DNA of 64,000 nucleotides from Chrysomallon squamiferum (taxonomy: Eukaryota; Mollusca; Gastropoda; Neomphalida; Peltospiridae). The translations under genes were made by a program, and so were the position numbers. Positions 1 through 60,530 of the stretch are shown here, piece after piece (position 1 is the first letter of the stretch; every line of letters starts with the position of its first letter). The notes below the pieces were generated by a model, which ran no database searches, was not told the origin of the DNA, and saw only the letters and a program-made list of their open reading frames with translations. The stretch is taken from the NCBI GenBank assembly GCA_012295275.1, contig CM022670.1, positions 28,097,881 through 28,161,880 on the forward strand, in the 5' to 3' direction.

Positions 1-299
1 TATATTTTGCCCCTATTCAATTGAAAGGAATTAGTTGATGGTCTTTATGTGGCCTGAAGAAAGAGCATGGCTGTATTGTGTCACTGTATAAAGAAAACAT
101 TTATTGTCCTTTTCTTTCCATTCTAGTAAATGCTGAATATTAAAATACACTCTCAATATCAGTTTTCAGAAATACAAAATAAAAAGTTGCTGTGTATTAT
201 GCATTGACTCACAGATATCAATGCTTTTATATATATATATATGTATATATACAGTATTTTTTATTATTATTATTATTATTATTTTTGTTTTATTTTAAG
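1..299 (+). other. MTFR: MTFR intron (partial, upstream)
   Basis: This is noncoding AT-rich DNA with a (TA)n tract at about 227-250 and a (TTA)n tract at about 259-282 before the acceptor at 298-299. I saw no exon in it. Confidence 0.6.
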
Positions 300-451
300 A
301 TGTATCAGATCAACATGTAACGGTGTATCCTACTACTCCATCAATCCCACCACCTCCACCTCCTCCTCCTCCACCACCTCCACCTCCAGTTCATTCAGGA
401 ATACCAACTTTGAAAACAGGAGGCTTGTCTCTGGCAGATATGTTAAAGAAG
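300..451 (+). CDS. MTFR: MTFR internal exon: polyproline tract
   Basis: The acceptor AG is at 298-299, after a T-rich tract; the donor GTGAGT starts at 452. The first two bases complete a codon from an exon outside the window, then 50 codons follow. They include 14 consecutive prolines (about 345-386) and the segment VHSGIPTLKTGG, and end in LADMLKK. The polyproline run is the hallmark of MTFR1 (also called CHPPR, chondrocyte protein with a polyproline region). Confidence 0.88.
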
Positions 452-1891
452 GTGAGTTTAAAACAAATTTTTGTTCTTAATTTCCTTTATTCATAGTGAG
501 AGAAAAAGAGATGACTGAGCTTGTATGTATGTATGTGATAACTTTAATACTTATTTTATATTCATCATGGTGATCATTTTTATAAATTATGTTGATCCAC
601 TTCAACCTGTTGTTAATTAAGCATGTTATTTCAGGGTAAAGAACACTTACAAACAGGTGAGAAGATGTCAGACACTGGCCCAGTTCACTCTGGACTTCCT
701 GATATGTCACAGGTTCTGAAAGGCCTGAACAAAGTGAAACTTAAGTCTGTACAACGGTAGGACATGTTAATAATAAATATTTATTTAATAATAATATTAC
801 AAATTATATAATTAATATACACACACACTTAAAGAAAATAAAGAATGCTGAAAAAGAAAAAATGTTGTTTTAATTTTTAATTATTTTTCATTTTATTATT
901 ATTGATGCTGTTGTTGTTGTTATTATTGAATTTATTCTATTTATTTATTTCCATTTTGCTTTTGTCTTTTTTTTAATTTCTAATTCTATTTTTCTTTCTT
1001 TTATAAGAGGTATTTTGAAATGTAAAATGTTAAATTTTGTTTGTTCCTGACTATGCACAGGTCACCAGGGGGAACACCATTTCGACAGAAGCCGGTGAAG
1101 GAGGGTAATGATCCTGCCTCTATCATAGCCGAGGCTCTGAAGAAGAAATTTGCTCACAGACAAGTTTTCAGTCCAGACAGAAACAAAGAAAATCAAGACA
1201 ACTCATTCAGCTCTCCTGAAAGAAGTCCAGTCAAACTTGTGAGTTTCTGCCTATATTTATTTAGTTTACTAACATTACATACTGACAGGCCTGTGAGTTT
1301 ACTAATATTACATATTGAAATTTTAACTGTGAGACACACATACACACAATCTAAATTAATTTAAATAGATATTGATTTCTTTTGAGTCTCATTGCACTTT
1401 GTAATTACCTTAGCCAAATTAAATTTGATTAAATATTATTCTGTAATTTTAAGACAATTTTTAAGATAAATTCAAAACATTTTAAACATGTTAAATAATT
1501 GTCATGTAAATAGCTACGTTCTGTGACTGAATTATTAAACAACAGAGGTCTGTTTAAGTTTTTTACCCATTCCTGCCACTGTTCAAATGTTTGTCTGAAA
1601 CAGTAGAGTTTTCCTGTCTGTGAGAAAGAAAAACAAAGATAAATTCCTGCTAAAATGGTAATTTTCTAGATTTTACCTTATGTTTTATTTATTCTCAAAA
1701 TATTAGGTATATTCATAAATATTTCAAGATTTTTATTACTTATTTTAATTCATTTTTTAAATTCTTTTCTTTTGTTCTGTTGACAGTTTGGACAGCACAT
1801 CCTGCGGAAGACCAACAAAAGATCGTCACTGGTAAATGACAGTACGCAGATTGTCTCTTGTGGCACTCCACTCCAACAACGCAACTGCTGA
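300..1891 (+). CDS. MTFR: Mitochondrial fission regulator (MTFR1/MTFR2 family), last four coding exons, 5' partial
   Basis: This entry joins exons 300-451, 635-756, 1061-1238 and 1787-1891, which give 185 residues of the C-terminal half. All internal junctions are GT-AG with matching phases (0, 2, 0). In order the protein has a run of 14 prolines, a conserved segment with LADMLKK, a second conserved block with LNKVKLKS, the RSPGGTP motif, the helix IIAEALKKKF, a Ser-Pro-rich stretch with a KEN box, and a terminal FGQHIL block. That order matches the MTFR1/MTFR2/MTFR1L family, which promotes mitochondrial division. RSPGG and the KEN/SSPE stretch look closer to MTFR2 than to MTFR1 as I remember them. 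The N-terminal exons lie upstream of the window. The gene converges on PDE7. Family assignment is confident; the choice of paralogue is not, because a mollusc probably has one pre-duplication gene. Confidence 0.9.
635..756 (+). CDS. MTFR: MTFR internal exon: LNKVKLKS block
   Basis: The acceptor is TTTCAG ending at 634 and the donor GTAGGA starts at 757. The exon opens in phase 0 and ends two bases into an Arg codon. It encodes GKEHLQTGEK, then VHSGLPDMSQVLKGLNKVKL and KSVQ. The M-x-x-V-L-K-x-L-N-K-V-K-L pattern is characteristic of the MTFR family. It is too short and too split to appear as a long ORF. Confidence 0.88.
1061..1238 (+). CDS. MTFR: MTFR internal exon: RSPGGTP motif, ALKKKF helix, KEN box
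   Basis: The acceptor is GCACAG ending at 1060; the donor GTGAGT starts at 1239. The first base completes Arg, then 59 codons follow. It contains RSPGGTPFR, an NDPASIIAEALKKKFAHR helix, and a Ser-Pro-rich stretch with SPDR, SPER and SPVK plus a KEN tripeptide at 1185-1193. The open frame continues past the donor, but that read-through loses all family resemblance, which supports the splice site. Confidence 0.92.
1239..1786 (+). other. MTFR: MTFR intron
   Basis: The intron runs from a GTGAGT donor to a TTGACAG acceptor. It is AT-rich, with a short imperfect duplication of a GTGAGTTTACTAAnATTACATA-like phrase around 1239-1312. Nothing else is recognisable. Confidence 0.7.
1787..1891 (+). CDS. 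MTFR: MTFR last coding exon with stop codon
   Basis: The acceptor TTGACAG ends at 1786 after a long pyrimidine-rich tract. The exon starts in phase 0 with FGQHILRK, matching the terminal FG-x-H-[IM]-L block of the family, and runs 34 codons to a TGA at 1889-1891. It is a short exon visible only by splice logic and homology. Confidence 0.88.
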   Translation, partial: FGQHILRKTNKRSSLVNDSTQIVSCGTPLQQRNC

Positions 1892-2840
1892 TGAAATCTT
1901 ACACACACATTCCGGCAGTTCTCTGTTAAGGCATAAATGAAGCCTCACAGGAATGTTTGGGTTTTTTCATGATGTTACTTCAGGCAATATTTTGAAAGCT
2001 CAGATTTTTATTTTTATTTATTTTTTTAATTATTTATTTAATATTAGGCATCAAGTATGCTTTTAAGTACCTAATCCACTAAATTTTGTAAGGAATGAAA
2101 TAATCAGTGGTGATAAAAAAAATTATAAGTCATTATTAAAGTAACTTTTTAACTTAGTAACTGTGATAATTAGTTCACTTTCGTTTTCTGAAGAGTAATA
2201 TTTGAACTAGAATCACTGTTGACTGTCAGGTCAAAATACATGTAGTGATATGATTTTAAAAAAATATATATATATATATATATTTTTTTTTTTTTTAAAT
2301 GGAGGAGAATAAATGCTCAACATTAAACACATTTAAAATGAGAAGAATGTGGTATATTTAAAAAACAGTTTTCACCAACAGTAACATTCTCATAAATAAA
2401 TTTTCAGAATGTTAATGGAAAAAATCAGGCCTGACATCAAAGACAAGGACATTTTTAATTAGCTTTTTTAATTTTAATTATATATTTATTTAAATATGAA
2501 TTTGAATAAAAACAATAATTCATTAAAGTGAACAGGTTTTTAATTTGATTCTTTGGTATGTTTTTTTTGGTTTGTTTGTTTATTTATTTTTTCAGATGCC
2601 AAAGACATATTGATGATAGAACATTGTAATTTCTGACAGTGCTCATTTTATTGTATATAGATTGATGGTTTTGTTTTTACATCTTGTTTTTAATTGGTTT
2701 TATGATCTCCAGTATTTTATGAAGAGACAGTTCTTGAAAACTATGTATTACATTTACCCATTACTGAAATCAAAAACTTAATAAAATAAAAAATTGTATA
2801 TATACTTGTATTTGTAAATAAAAATGTTTTCCTACTCAGA
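1892..2840 (+). other. MTFR: MTFR 3' UTR (putative)
   Basis: AT-rich noncoding sequence follows the MTFR stop. It holds a (TA)n tract near 2265-2282, several T runs and no ORF. Two closely spaced AATAAA hexamers near 2780 and 2817, followed by a GT/T-rich stretch at about 2838-2860, make a transcript end near 2840 plausible. The exact end is inferred. Confidence 0.5.
2780..2822 (+). promoter_or_regulatory. Candidate MTFR polyadenylation signals
   Basis: AATAAA occurs at 2780-2785 and 2817-2822, and a T/GT-rich downstream element begins about 20 bp after the second. Such hexamers arise often by chance in DNA this AT-rich, so their position and the downstream element are the only support. Confidence 0.4.
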
Positions 2841-3004
2841 TTTTGTTTTTGGTTTTAATTAATATCAGTTATGTTCTCAAATGATGATCTTTGATTCAGT
2901 AATATATGTGTTTTTTAATATTAATAATTACTATACATCAAGATTAGAGAAGGGTGTTACCTGATCTAAGTAAATGATCACACTTATAACAGATAATACC
3001 ACAG

Positions 3005-3095
3005 TCTTACTCTGTAAGGGATCTTTTATAAGTGCATTCCAACAGAATATACATAGTTCTCGCAGCCCACTGTTTGAGGTATAGCACCTTGAATC
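3005..3095 (-). mobile_element. SINE-like relic
   Basis: The order TTACTCTGTAAGGGATC, TTTTATAAGTGCATTCC, ACAGAATATACATAG resembles, heavily mutated, the family seen better preserved at 24862-25110. Orientation is taken relative to the tRNA-like head of that family. Confidence 0.4.
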
Positions 3096-5189
3096 ATCAA
3101 TCATCTGAATAGTATCGCACTAAAGTCATCAGAACATGCCTTAATATTGCTAGATAATTGAGCATTCACAAATTCCATTTTAATGAGTCACAAATTTCAT
3201 TTTAAATTTATTCCTAAATGGAGAAACATTTACTTTTTATTTTTTCCCTTTTCATTATCTTTGGATACTGAACAGAAACTGAGCTCAATTTTATAACTGA
3301 AAATTCAGAAGACAGATCCAGTTCTGGTAATGACACTAGTTTTGAATTAAATTGCATTCTGTTTCTGTATCAAATATATCACTGGAAACAAAAATGTACA
3401 AAACGTTTCAGATGACTTCAAATAAGAAATGCCAACCCTCTAACAGCATTATGTACTGTAATGAATTAAAAAATAAATAACAAACAAACAAGCAATATTA
3501 AATTGGGTTTCTTTAATCTATGTAAGTTGTACATAATCTGAAAAATAAATTGAAACCTAATCCACACTTCTTATATGGACTGTATGAAAAGTTGTATAAA
3601 TTCAGTTAACAAATGGAACAGTAAGTAAAAACACAAATTATAAACAGATTTCTACTTTTCAAAGGGACAGAAAAAAAATAAAGCAACATCATTATAAGGG
3701 AAGGGAGACAATTCGACATAAAAATTTCAATGTAGAGGGATCTTCAAAACATTTCACATAATTTTATTCCACATGCACCCAGACATTAAAATGACATCGT
3801 TACACTATTTTTTTTAAAATTCAGTCCTTTACCATATTCTCATGCTAGCAATGAAAGTTAGTGAAAATAATTTTTTTATATGTTGGTTATCATGAAACAA
3901 TCCATTAAAAGACATATTACCCCATTTTTGAAAAAATATTTGGGATGGAAGACATTTTACTTAATAATGAAAACCAGTTTAAATGTAAAGTATAAAAGTC
4001 ATTTAATAATGAAACAGATTTAATGGTTACTAAGGATAAAAAATAAACTGGCTAACATCTCTGCAGTAATGTACTGATCATAGATGTTTTACTGCTGTTA
4101 TCTGAAATAATATTATTATGGCAACCCTGATGTTTAAACTTACACAAAATCTTTCATAAGTATCAATCAGACAATAAGGAATACCCAGAAAATGTTATTT
4201 ATGGAATAATAATTTCTAAATATCAGGTGTTTGTAATAATAAAAGAAAAAAATCTTTTTAATTTTTTTTAAAGCCTATTTTCATCTAGAAAATTAACTTA
4301 TTTTTATTATTTTTATTTTTATTTAAAATTCCTGAAGGAAACAAAAGAAATGTTTATAACTTTAAGTCTTAATTCAGATTAGAAATCATTTATAAGCACA
4401 TGTTTAGATCTTTATTTTCCATAAAACCTATGATAAGCTTTGAAACTAAATAAATAAATAAATAAACCTTTATTTAGTGGTTTATTAGTGATTAATAAGA
4501 AATACAAATTTGTTTTAATCACTATAAAGCTAAAAAATATGAAGTGTGTAAATATTTAATGTGAAAAATAAAAAGAAGATATAAAATAAGATAGACACAA
4601 ATTGTAAATGTTTAAAGGTTGCTTGTAATAATGAAAAGTGAATTTTGTTCACAATGAAAACTAGAAACAGCTGTTTTGTAATGAAAAGCATAATTTTTAT
4701 TGTATCTTTAGAGTAAATAATATTTGTTTTTTTGAAATATTAAATGATATCAGTTTGCTTAATTGAGTCTTTATTTTCTTAACCTTAAAATAAATAAACA
4801 AATACAAAATTATAAAAATACTCAAAAACATTGTGAAATGAAGTTTTATATCTAAATTTATGCTAATTTAGTTGATAGCCAACCTCTCATTAAGGATTTA
4901 AAAATCATAAAACGTAAGACATGATTATTATCATGCTGACATCTGGACTTTAAAAAATAAAATTATTTTATTATTTCTATCTCATCCCCAAATTAGTATC
5001 AAAATTAAAAATCATGCACATGACATCTGAAGAAGCTCAACAAAATAACACTACTAAAATCTAATGTCTGACATCACATAAAGGATAAAAATTTGTAAAA
5101 AAACCCCAACAAAGTGATAGTTTCTATAAAAGTGTTTTTACATAAAATGATCATTACTGTAACATTACACAAATCCTTTTGATACACAT

Positions 5190-5760
5190 ACTCAAGCTGT
5201 ATTTGCAGACAAGAATCAGTGATGATAATTTGGTATATAGTGACTGGAATCACTAATGTTAATTTGGTACATAATGAGAGCAATCAATGTTAATTTGGGT
5301 CATAGAGACAGGGATTACTAATGTTAATTTGGAATACAGTGACTGGAATCACTATTGTTAATATGATTGATAGTGACTTTAATCATCATTGTTCATTTTT
5401 TTCTTAGTGACCTTAATCACTGTTAATTTGATTCATTGTGACTTTAATTGTTAATGTTAATTTGGTTCATAGTAGCAAGAGATCACTAGTTTCAAATAGG
5501 ATCACAGTGACAAAGGGTCCTATGTGGTAAAATTAATCTCAGTTTAAAGAATATCATAGTGAGTAACATATTGATTAAAGCCACAGTATTCACTACTGTT
5601 AAACATGGATTTCTGTACATGTAAATAAAATCACAGTGACAGTGAGTCACTAATGGTAATTATGGATTTCAGTAACAAGTCACTCTGTTAAATATTTATC
5701 ACAGTGAAAGTCACTTATGTCATATTTGGATTTTAGTGATAGCAGTCACTATCTGTAGCA
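5190..5760. repeat. Degenerate tandem repeat with AGTGA/TCACT palindromes
   Basis: Diverged units of roughly 35-45 bp recur here. Each pairs an AGTGAC-type half with an AATCACT half, followed by an AATGTTAATTTGG-like stretch. Clear units start near 5237, 5337, 5372 and 5398, and the pattern fades after about 5500 into spaced AGTGA/TCACT pairs. Each unit could fold into a small hairpin. It looks like an old minisatellite. Confidence 0.6.
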
Positions 5761-7921
5761 CTATGACCTAAGTAAATGTCTACTATATTTTATTGATGAA
5801 TCCAAATTTGTACTGAAACACAATATTATAAACCTAACTATTTGGAATTCATTGAAATCTGTTTCTAATATCACAACTGAAACAAAACAAATATTAAAAA
5901 AATAATAATAATTAAAACAAATGCCATTTTTGAACTGGGTTAGGAATCAGACTCACAGAAGTAAAGAAATTTATAATAAATATCTTTTCTGAATTTGGAT
6001 CACACATACTAATATTTTTTTCAAATATATTTCAATTCTGATCCAGCAAAGATATAAAAAATTATTTCAGATATGACTTCAGAAAAAGTATCAAGTTATT
6101 AAAATTGTTATAACAATACAAAATTGTGAAAATCTATGATGATGAATGCACCTTTATATATAACATTACAAAAAATGATAATATATGAATGAACCTTCAG
6201 TTAAATTGGACAGTAAAAATATGAACAAGTATGACATTTAAAACTGATTCTTTGAGAAGTGTTAAAGTATTTTAATACAGTTGTAGCCATTGTCACAACC
6301 ACAGAAACACACAACACAGCACTTAACATAGACCAGAAATCCTTTTATACTAATACTTTGCTTAGAATGCCGATAGCATAGTTCAAAGATGTTTTTCTTA
6401 GAAATCTTAGTGCTATCTGTTAGTTAAGTAGATGAAAAATTATAGTTTTTGTTCTAAACACTGGAGAAAATTGAGTGATAAACTGGAAATATTTTTAAAG
6501 ATTTTTGTAGATTGTGAAACGTTAACAGGCTTTAATTTTTTCTCTTGTGAATAAAAATATTTTTTTAGTAAAACTTGTAGATTTGATGGCTATAGTAAAT
6601 TATTATTATTATTAATATAATTAATGTTATTATTATTAGATTATTGATGACGGAAATAATTTAATGTTTTCACTTAACACATATATTTAACAAAACATCA
6701 GAGGAATCATGGACCACACTCGCACCCATGACAGCTACTTAAACACCAATCAGCTTGAGTTCTGTGGTATCACAAAGTGTTGATGTCATTTAAAAGAATT
6801 AACAAAATATCACCTAATATGAAGAAATAAAACAATAAAAACCTGAAGAATTAATCATTAAAAAATAATAATAAATAAAAATAAATATATATATAAATAA
6901 ATAAATAAATAAATCAAATAAAAATGTATAACCGAAAACAAAAAAGAGATACATGTATATTTTTCACAATTATTTCAAATTATTATTATTTTTCTGTTAC
7001 TTTAATAAATAAGAATTCATTCATTTAACATAAATGTGTAGACAAACAAAGTTAAAGATTCACTAACTATGGTTGTTCTTTTCTTTTCTTCTTTTTTTTA
7101 CATCATTTACAAGCTAATGAAAATAAACCACACTGATTACAGAAATTAACTGACAGAGGAAAACACATTTTCTTTTGACAATTTAATTAAAGATATGTAA
7201 ATTTAAGCCTCAATAAAATAAAATAAAAATATATATATTTATATTTATATATACATAATCAATTTTTAAAGTTATAATATTAATAATAATAATAATGAAC
7301 ACAACATTAGATATATGCTATATTTTTATGCTTCTGAAACTTAAATATATTTTTTTCTCTCACATTTTTATTATGATTTAAAATAAAAAAGACAGTAATT
7401 ATAAAATATGCTTGTGTTAAATGGCAATTGTGGTTTTCTAAATAAAACAAAAACTATAATAATCATTCTGTTTGGATTTCATAAAACCAAAGAGGCAAAA
7501 CTGACACATAATATAACATGTGGTTAAACTGATATGGATGGGATGATGAAACAAGGATTATAACACTGGGGATGATGGGATGAAAACAAATAAATAGTGA
7601 ATGCATAAAAAAAACACCTGAGTTCAAATATACTGCATCTTTCTGTCTCCTGTCACATGACAACAGTCCTGGGCATAAATTATCTCCCATTTAGGAACTT
7701 TTTGAAAATACATGGAAACTTTTTTTTTGAAATGGGCTTTTTGTTTTTAAGAAAAGAAAGAGAAAAATATTGAAATACTACAAAAATTCTGTTTGTTATT
7801 GATTTTCTTTAGTATTCTCAAAGTTTTAGATAATAATAATTTTCGGTTGTTGTTTGTTTTATCATTTTTAAATTGTTTTTTTATTTATTTTCTTAGTTTT
7901 TAAATCTTGATGAGTTATGGA

Positions 7922-8216
7922 TTTATTTTAGGATATATATTTTTCAAAGTATTTATATATATTGTTATAAGTGTAATGAAATCATTTGATTTTAGATAAA
8001 ATACATTTCTAACAACTTTCTTTCACACTAACAATAAAATGTAATTATATCAATATGAATCTAAAATTAGGTATGTCCATTTGAAAGAACAACATAATAA
8101 TTTAAAAAGACTTCACTATAAAAGTTAAGTTTCATTTATCATTTCAATTAAATGCCCACTGTTCATTGTCCTGTAACCTTGTCCTGTAACCTTGCCTATA
8201 ACCTTGACCTTTTATG
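7922..8216 (-). other. PDE7: PDE7 proximal 3' UTR (putative)
   Basis: Noncoding sequence follows the PDE7 stop. Just after the stop there is a short tandem repeat (8168-8212) with three to four copies of a 13-14 bp unit. The first AATAAA on this strand is at 7927-7922. A longer UTR reaching further towards MTFR is equally possible. Confidence 0.4.
8168..8212 (-). repeat. Short tandem repeat just after the PDE7 stop
   Basis: On the plus strand TGTAACCTTG and close variants recur three to four times at 13-14 bp spacing. On the mRNA strand this reads as repeated AAGGTTA, plus one AAGGTCA, which is a nuclear-receptor half-site type sequence. It may simply be slippage. Confidence 0.6.
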
Positions 8217-57349
<49,133 letters not shown>

Positions 57350-57520
57350 AAATCAGTCGGTGAAAAGGTTTAATTAATCCGATTTATGTAAATGCACAAT
57401 TCCAAACGAGCAATTTCATGATGGTCTTCATTATAGTGGGTGCAGAGCAGAGCTTAGACTGCGCAAGCCAATGCATATTTTTAAACAATTCACAGATTAA
57501 ATGAGTAACTGAAGATAATT
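57350..57520 (-). promoter_or_regulatory. PDE7: Putative PDE7 promoter and 5' UTR
   Basis: Upstream of the exon 1 ATG lie, on the minus strand, an inverted CCAAT box (57472-57468 on the plus strand reads CCAAT) and a CTATAATG TATA-like element (57436-57429) about 33 bp closer to the gene. That spacing would put initiation near 57400. An in-frame stop sits just before the ATG. The core-promoter reading is inferred, and an additional upstream noncoding exon is possible. Confidence 0.35.
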
Positions 57521-57599
57521 GTCTCTGGTAATTAACATTTCCTAATTCATTTTCTGTTGAAGAATTTATTCCTTTTTGTATTTTATTCCTTCATATAAT

Positions 57600-57875
57600 A
57601 ACAATTGTTATAACAATAAAAATAATAACAATAATCATAATCATCATTATCATCATCATTCTTGATAATACTAGGCTATTTTTTTATTATTATTATCACT
57701 ATTACAATTACTGTTATTATTATTATAATAAATTATAACAATAATAATGATAATACTTATCATCGTCATTATTGTAATTACTGGGTTATTTTTCTTAATT
57801 ATTATTATTATTATTATTATTATTATCATTAGAATTACTATGATTATTATTATTATGCTATTATTTAGTCTTTAT
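57600..57875. repeat. ATT/ATC trinucleotide repeat region
   Basis: Interrupted ATT, ATC and AAT runs. The ORF at 57747-57977 is a repeat translation. Confidence 0.92.
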
Positions 57876-57949
57876 TATTATTACTACTGTTTTCATCTCT
57901 GTTCTTGTAAAGTAATCAAAAATTATAAAAAAAATAAAAAAATGATTTA

Positions 57950-58320
57950 TCTGTATCATCACCACAGTCATCACTGATTAATATACAAACTGGTTTATTA
58001 CTCTGCAGATTATCTTCTGTTTTAATTGCCATACTTTTCCCCACAAGCCCACATTCTGCTTGAACTGCCGACAGGTTATTTGTGAAGGATGTTCTGTCCA
58101 AGTGAATCTGACTGGTAATTGCAGACCAAACCTTTCTTCACAGCATTAAATGAATTTTTCTGTTTGTGTGCGAATTGCCCAACTAGGAATTGTAATGGAA
58201 TAGTGCGTTTGCCCGGAGGATATTAATTTGCATCTATGTAAATGATTCTTCATGCAATAAGTTCCATCAGTTAAGAAAATGAACAAACTGAAGGTTACAT
58301 TGTTTCTCTTGCAATAAAAA
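57950..58320. promoter_or_regulatory. Candidate conserved noncoding element upstream of PDE7
   Basis: About 370 bp of complex sequence between two ATT-repeat blocks, with a perfect octamer ATTTGCAT at 58226-58233 next to a TTAA core and several TAAT/ATTA cores. No ORF of note. The distal-enhancer reading is inferred. Confidence 0.35.
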
Positions 58321-58354
58321 GAAAACTTTCATTTTCATCTTCTTATTTCTGAAT

Positions 58355-58615
58355 ATTTTACATTATTATTATTATTACCATTATCATTATCATCACCATT
58401 ATCATCATTATTATTATTACTATTCTTATTATTTTGCCATTTTCTTTTTATTATTGTTTCTTTTTCCTTCTTCATATTGTTATTCTTCTTGTTATTACTA
58501 TTATCACTACTTTATTATTATTATAATTATTATTATTATTATTATTATAATTATTATTATTATTACTATTATAATTATTAATATTATCATTTATTTATTT
58601 ATTATAAATATTGTT
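58355..58615. repeat. ATT/ATC trinucleotide repeat region
   Basis: Interrupted ATT and ATC runs with a T-rich middle; an isoleucine-rich ORF crosses it and is not judged coding. Confidence 0.92.
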
Positions 58616-59119
58616 TTGTTTAGTTGTTCTTATCATGATCATTATTCCATAATCCCATGTAACAGTCTGTATAATTTTCACTATATATTCAAAAATCAAA
58701 TCTTACAAAACCCACATCTACATTACTCCACTTTGATGAGAAATAAGAACAGAAAAAAAAACCCATTTCAATCTATTTCAGTATTCAGTCATGTAAAAAA
58801 AAAAGAAATGAAAAATTTCATTGATTTTATTTTCTATGCTTTATTAAAAAGAAGAGAAAAAAACATAGATTTCATAAATATTTTATATAAGATAAATTAA
58901 ATCATTTCTAATTAATCTTTATAACATAGCGGGTTTATAATTTTTTTCTTTTAAATCCTCGTATTTACAGAGATATTATTATAAAATGCAAAGCACATGT
59001 TGTGATTATTAATACATTATTCTGTTATTTATTGGATTTGATTCTGAATGTTTCTTTATTGAGTTGTTGAATAAATAATGAAATCTGTCTCAGTTATTAT
59101 CATGTGCCAATAAATTCCA

Positions 59120-59225
59120 GTATGCAAGAACCACCACCTGTTACACCATCTCTAATAAAGCTGGTTGGAATGGGAAATCATAAAATGCCACACCATGAAG
59201 GACTAACACACATCACCACACATCT
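59120..59225 (-). mobile_element. SINE relic fragment
   Basis: GCTGGTTGGAATGGGAAATC followed by CCACACCATGAAGGA matches the distal half of the family. Confidence 0.5.
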
Positions 59226-59635
59226 TTCAAACTGACAGTTTAAAGAACACATGCCTGATTTTTACGTCAAAACCAAAATCATTAAATACAATACCATCTG
59301 ACTAGATAATCAGTGACTGGAATAACATCAAACACTTATTTTTCATACCTCTTTGTGATGGTATGACACTTTCTTATTTCATAATCATGGAAGGAAACTA
59401 TGTTACTGGACAGAAAAAGAAAATTAAGTTACAAGACAGACAAATTGCTGTTAAAACCTGTGTGTTTTAAACAAGACAGGAATTGTTGGCAGCCTGTCTG
59501 ATATAGTGTGTTAGATTAGAAACATTTGAGAAAACAAATCTTACAACTATACCCAATTGGCTTTCAGATGGCTACATTAACAGATATAATCCAAATATTG
59601 TCTATTAGTATTTGATTCCTCTTTCTACAGACATG

Positions 59636-59905
59636 TGTTTCTAGAGTTTACCATGATGTGATTCCAGGGTCTATCAGGATGTGATCATATATATATATAT
59701 ATTGAGGATGAAACCAGAGTGTCTACCAAGGATTGTGATCAAATCATGATCCAAGTGTCTACCAGGGTGTTAAATCCAGGTCTACCAAGGATTGTGATCC
59801 AAATATATAGTAGAACATTATCCAAGTGTCTACCAGGGTGTTAAACCCAGGTCTACCAAGTTGTGATCCAGGTCTACCAAGTTGTGATTCAAATGCTCTT
59901 TGACC
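59636..59905. repeat. Degenerate tandem repeat, GTCTACCA(A/G)G units
   Basis: TCTACCAAGGATTGTGATC, AAGTGTCTACCAGGGTGTTA and CCAGGTCTACCAAG recur seven to nine times at variable spacing. It is an old minisatellite interrupted by a TA run at 59688-59702. Confidence 0.8.
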
Positions 59906-60164
59906 TTTTGTTTCTCTGGATATGTTACAAATGTCTACAAGGAAGTGATTCCTAGAGATTACAGGATATGATTCCATTTATAGACTAAAAAAAAGACTTG
60001 AATAATGGTGATAACCACCTGACTACCCTGAATAGATGTGAAGAAAGAAAAATAGAGTGGGCAGCAGTTAATTGCAGAATCCATAAATCAATTGTTGCCA
60101 TGCTGTATTATTCATTGAAGATTTTTATACAACTCACATGTTTGCCACCGTGAATAACTAAACA

Positions 60165-60360
60165 ATTGGCCACTGGTTAGTTTGTATTCTGCCAGTGATT
60201 AATAAGTTCAGTCTGCCATATTTTGTCAGGTCCTAATGGCCTCCATGATTTATAGCTCTGTGGTTGCACACGCCAGCAAGTCAGTGCAGCGGTAAATGTC
60301 AACGTGGGATGTGATCGCGATTCTGCCAAGCCACTGAACCCTGTGCTACTCAGGTTGCTC
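60165..60360. promoter_or_regulatory. Candidate conserved noncoding element
   Basis: A complex, GC-richer patch 2.8 kb upstream of the putative PDE7 start. It contains CCTAATGGCC, TGTCAACGTGGGATGTGATC and the palindrome ATCGCGAT near 60314. Function is inferred. Confidence 0.3.
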
Positions 60361-60430
60361 TTATCATTATTGCTATTATTATTATTATTATTACTGAGGT
60401 GATGATGGTGGTTGTTATTAATTTGTATAG

Positions 60431-60530
60431 ACATACATACATACATACATACATACATACATACATACATACACACATATATACATACATACATACATAG
60501 ACATATATATATATATACATACACATACTT
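60431..60530. repeat. (ACAT)n tetranucleotide repeat
   Basis: ACAT units (60431-60472) pass into TATA/CATA variants. Confidence 0.95.

Larger units (their letters stand above)
2860..7900. other. Convergent intergenic region, possibly part of a long PDE7 3' UTR
   Basis: About 5 kb of AT-rich DNA separates the two gene ends. It holds a SINE-like relic near 3005-3095, a degenerate palindromic repeat field at 5190-5760, simple AT repeats at 6600-6645 and 6860-6930, and no convincing ORF. How much belongs to the PDE7 3' UTR cannot be told from sequence. Confidence 0.5.
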
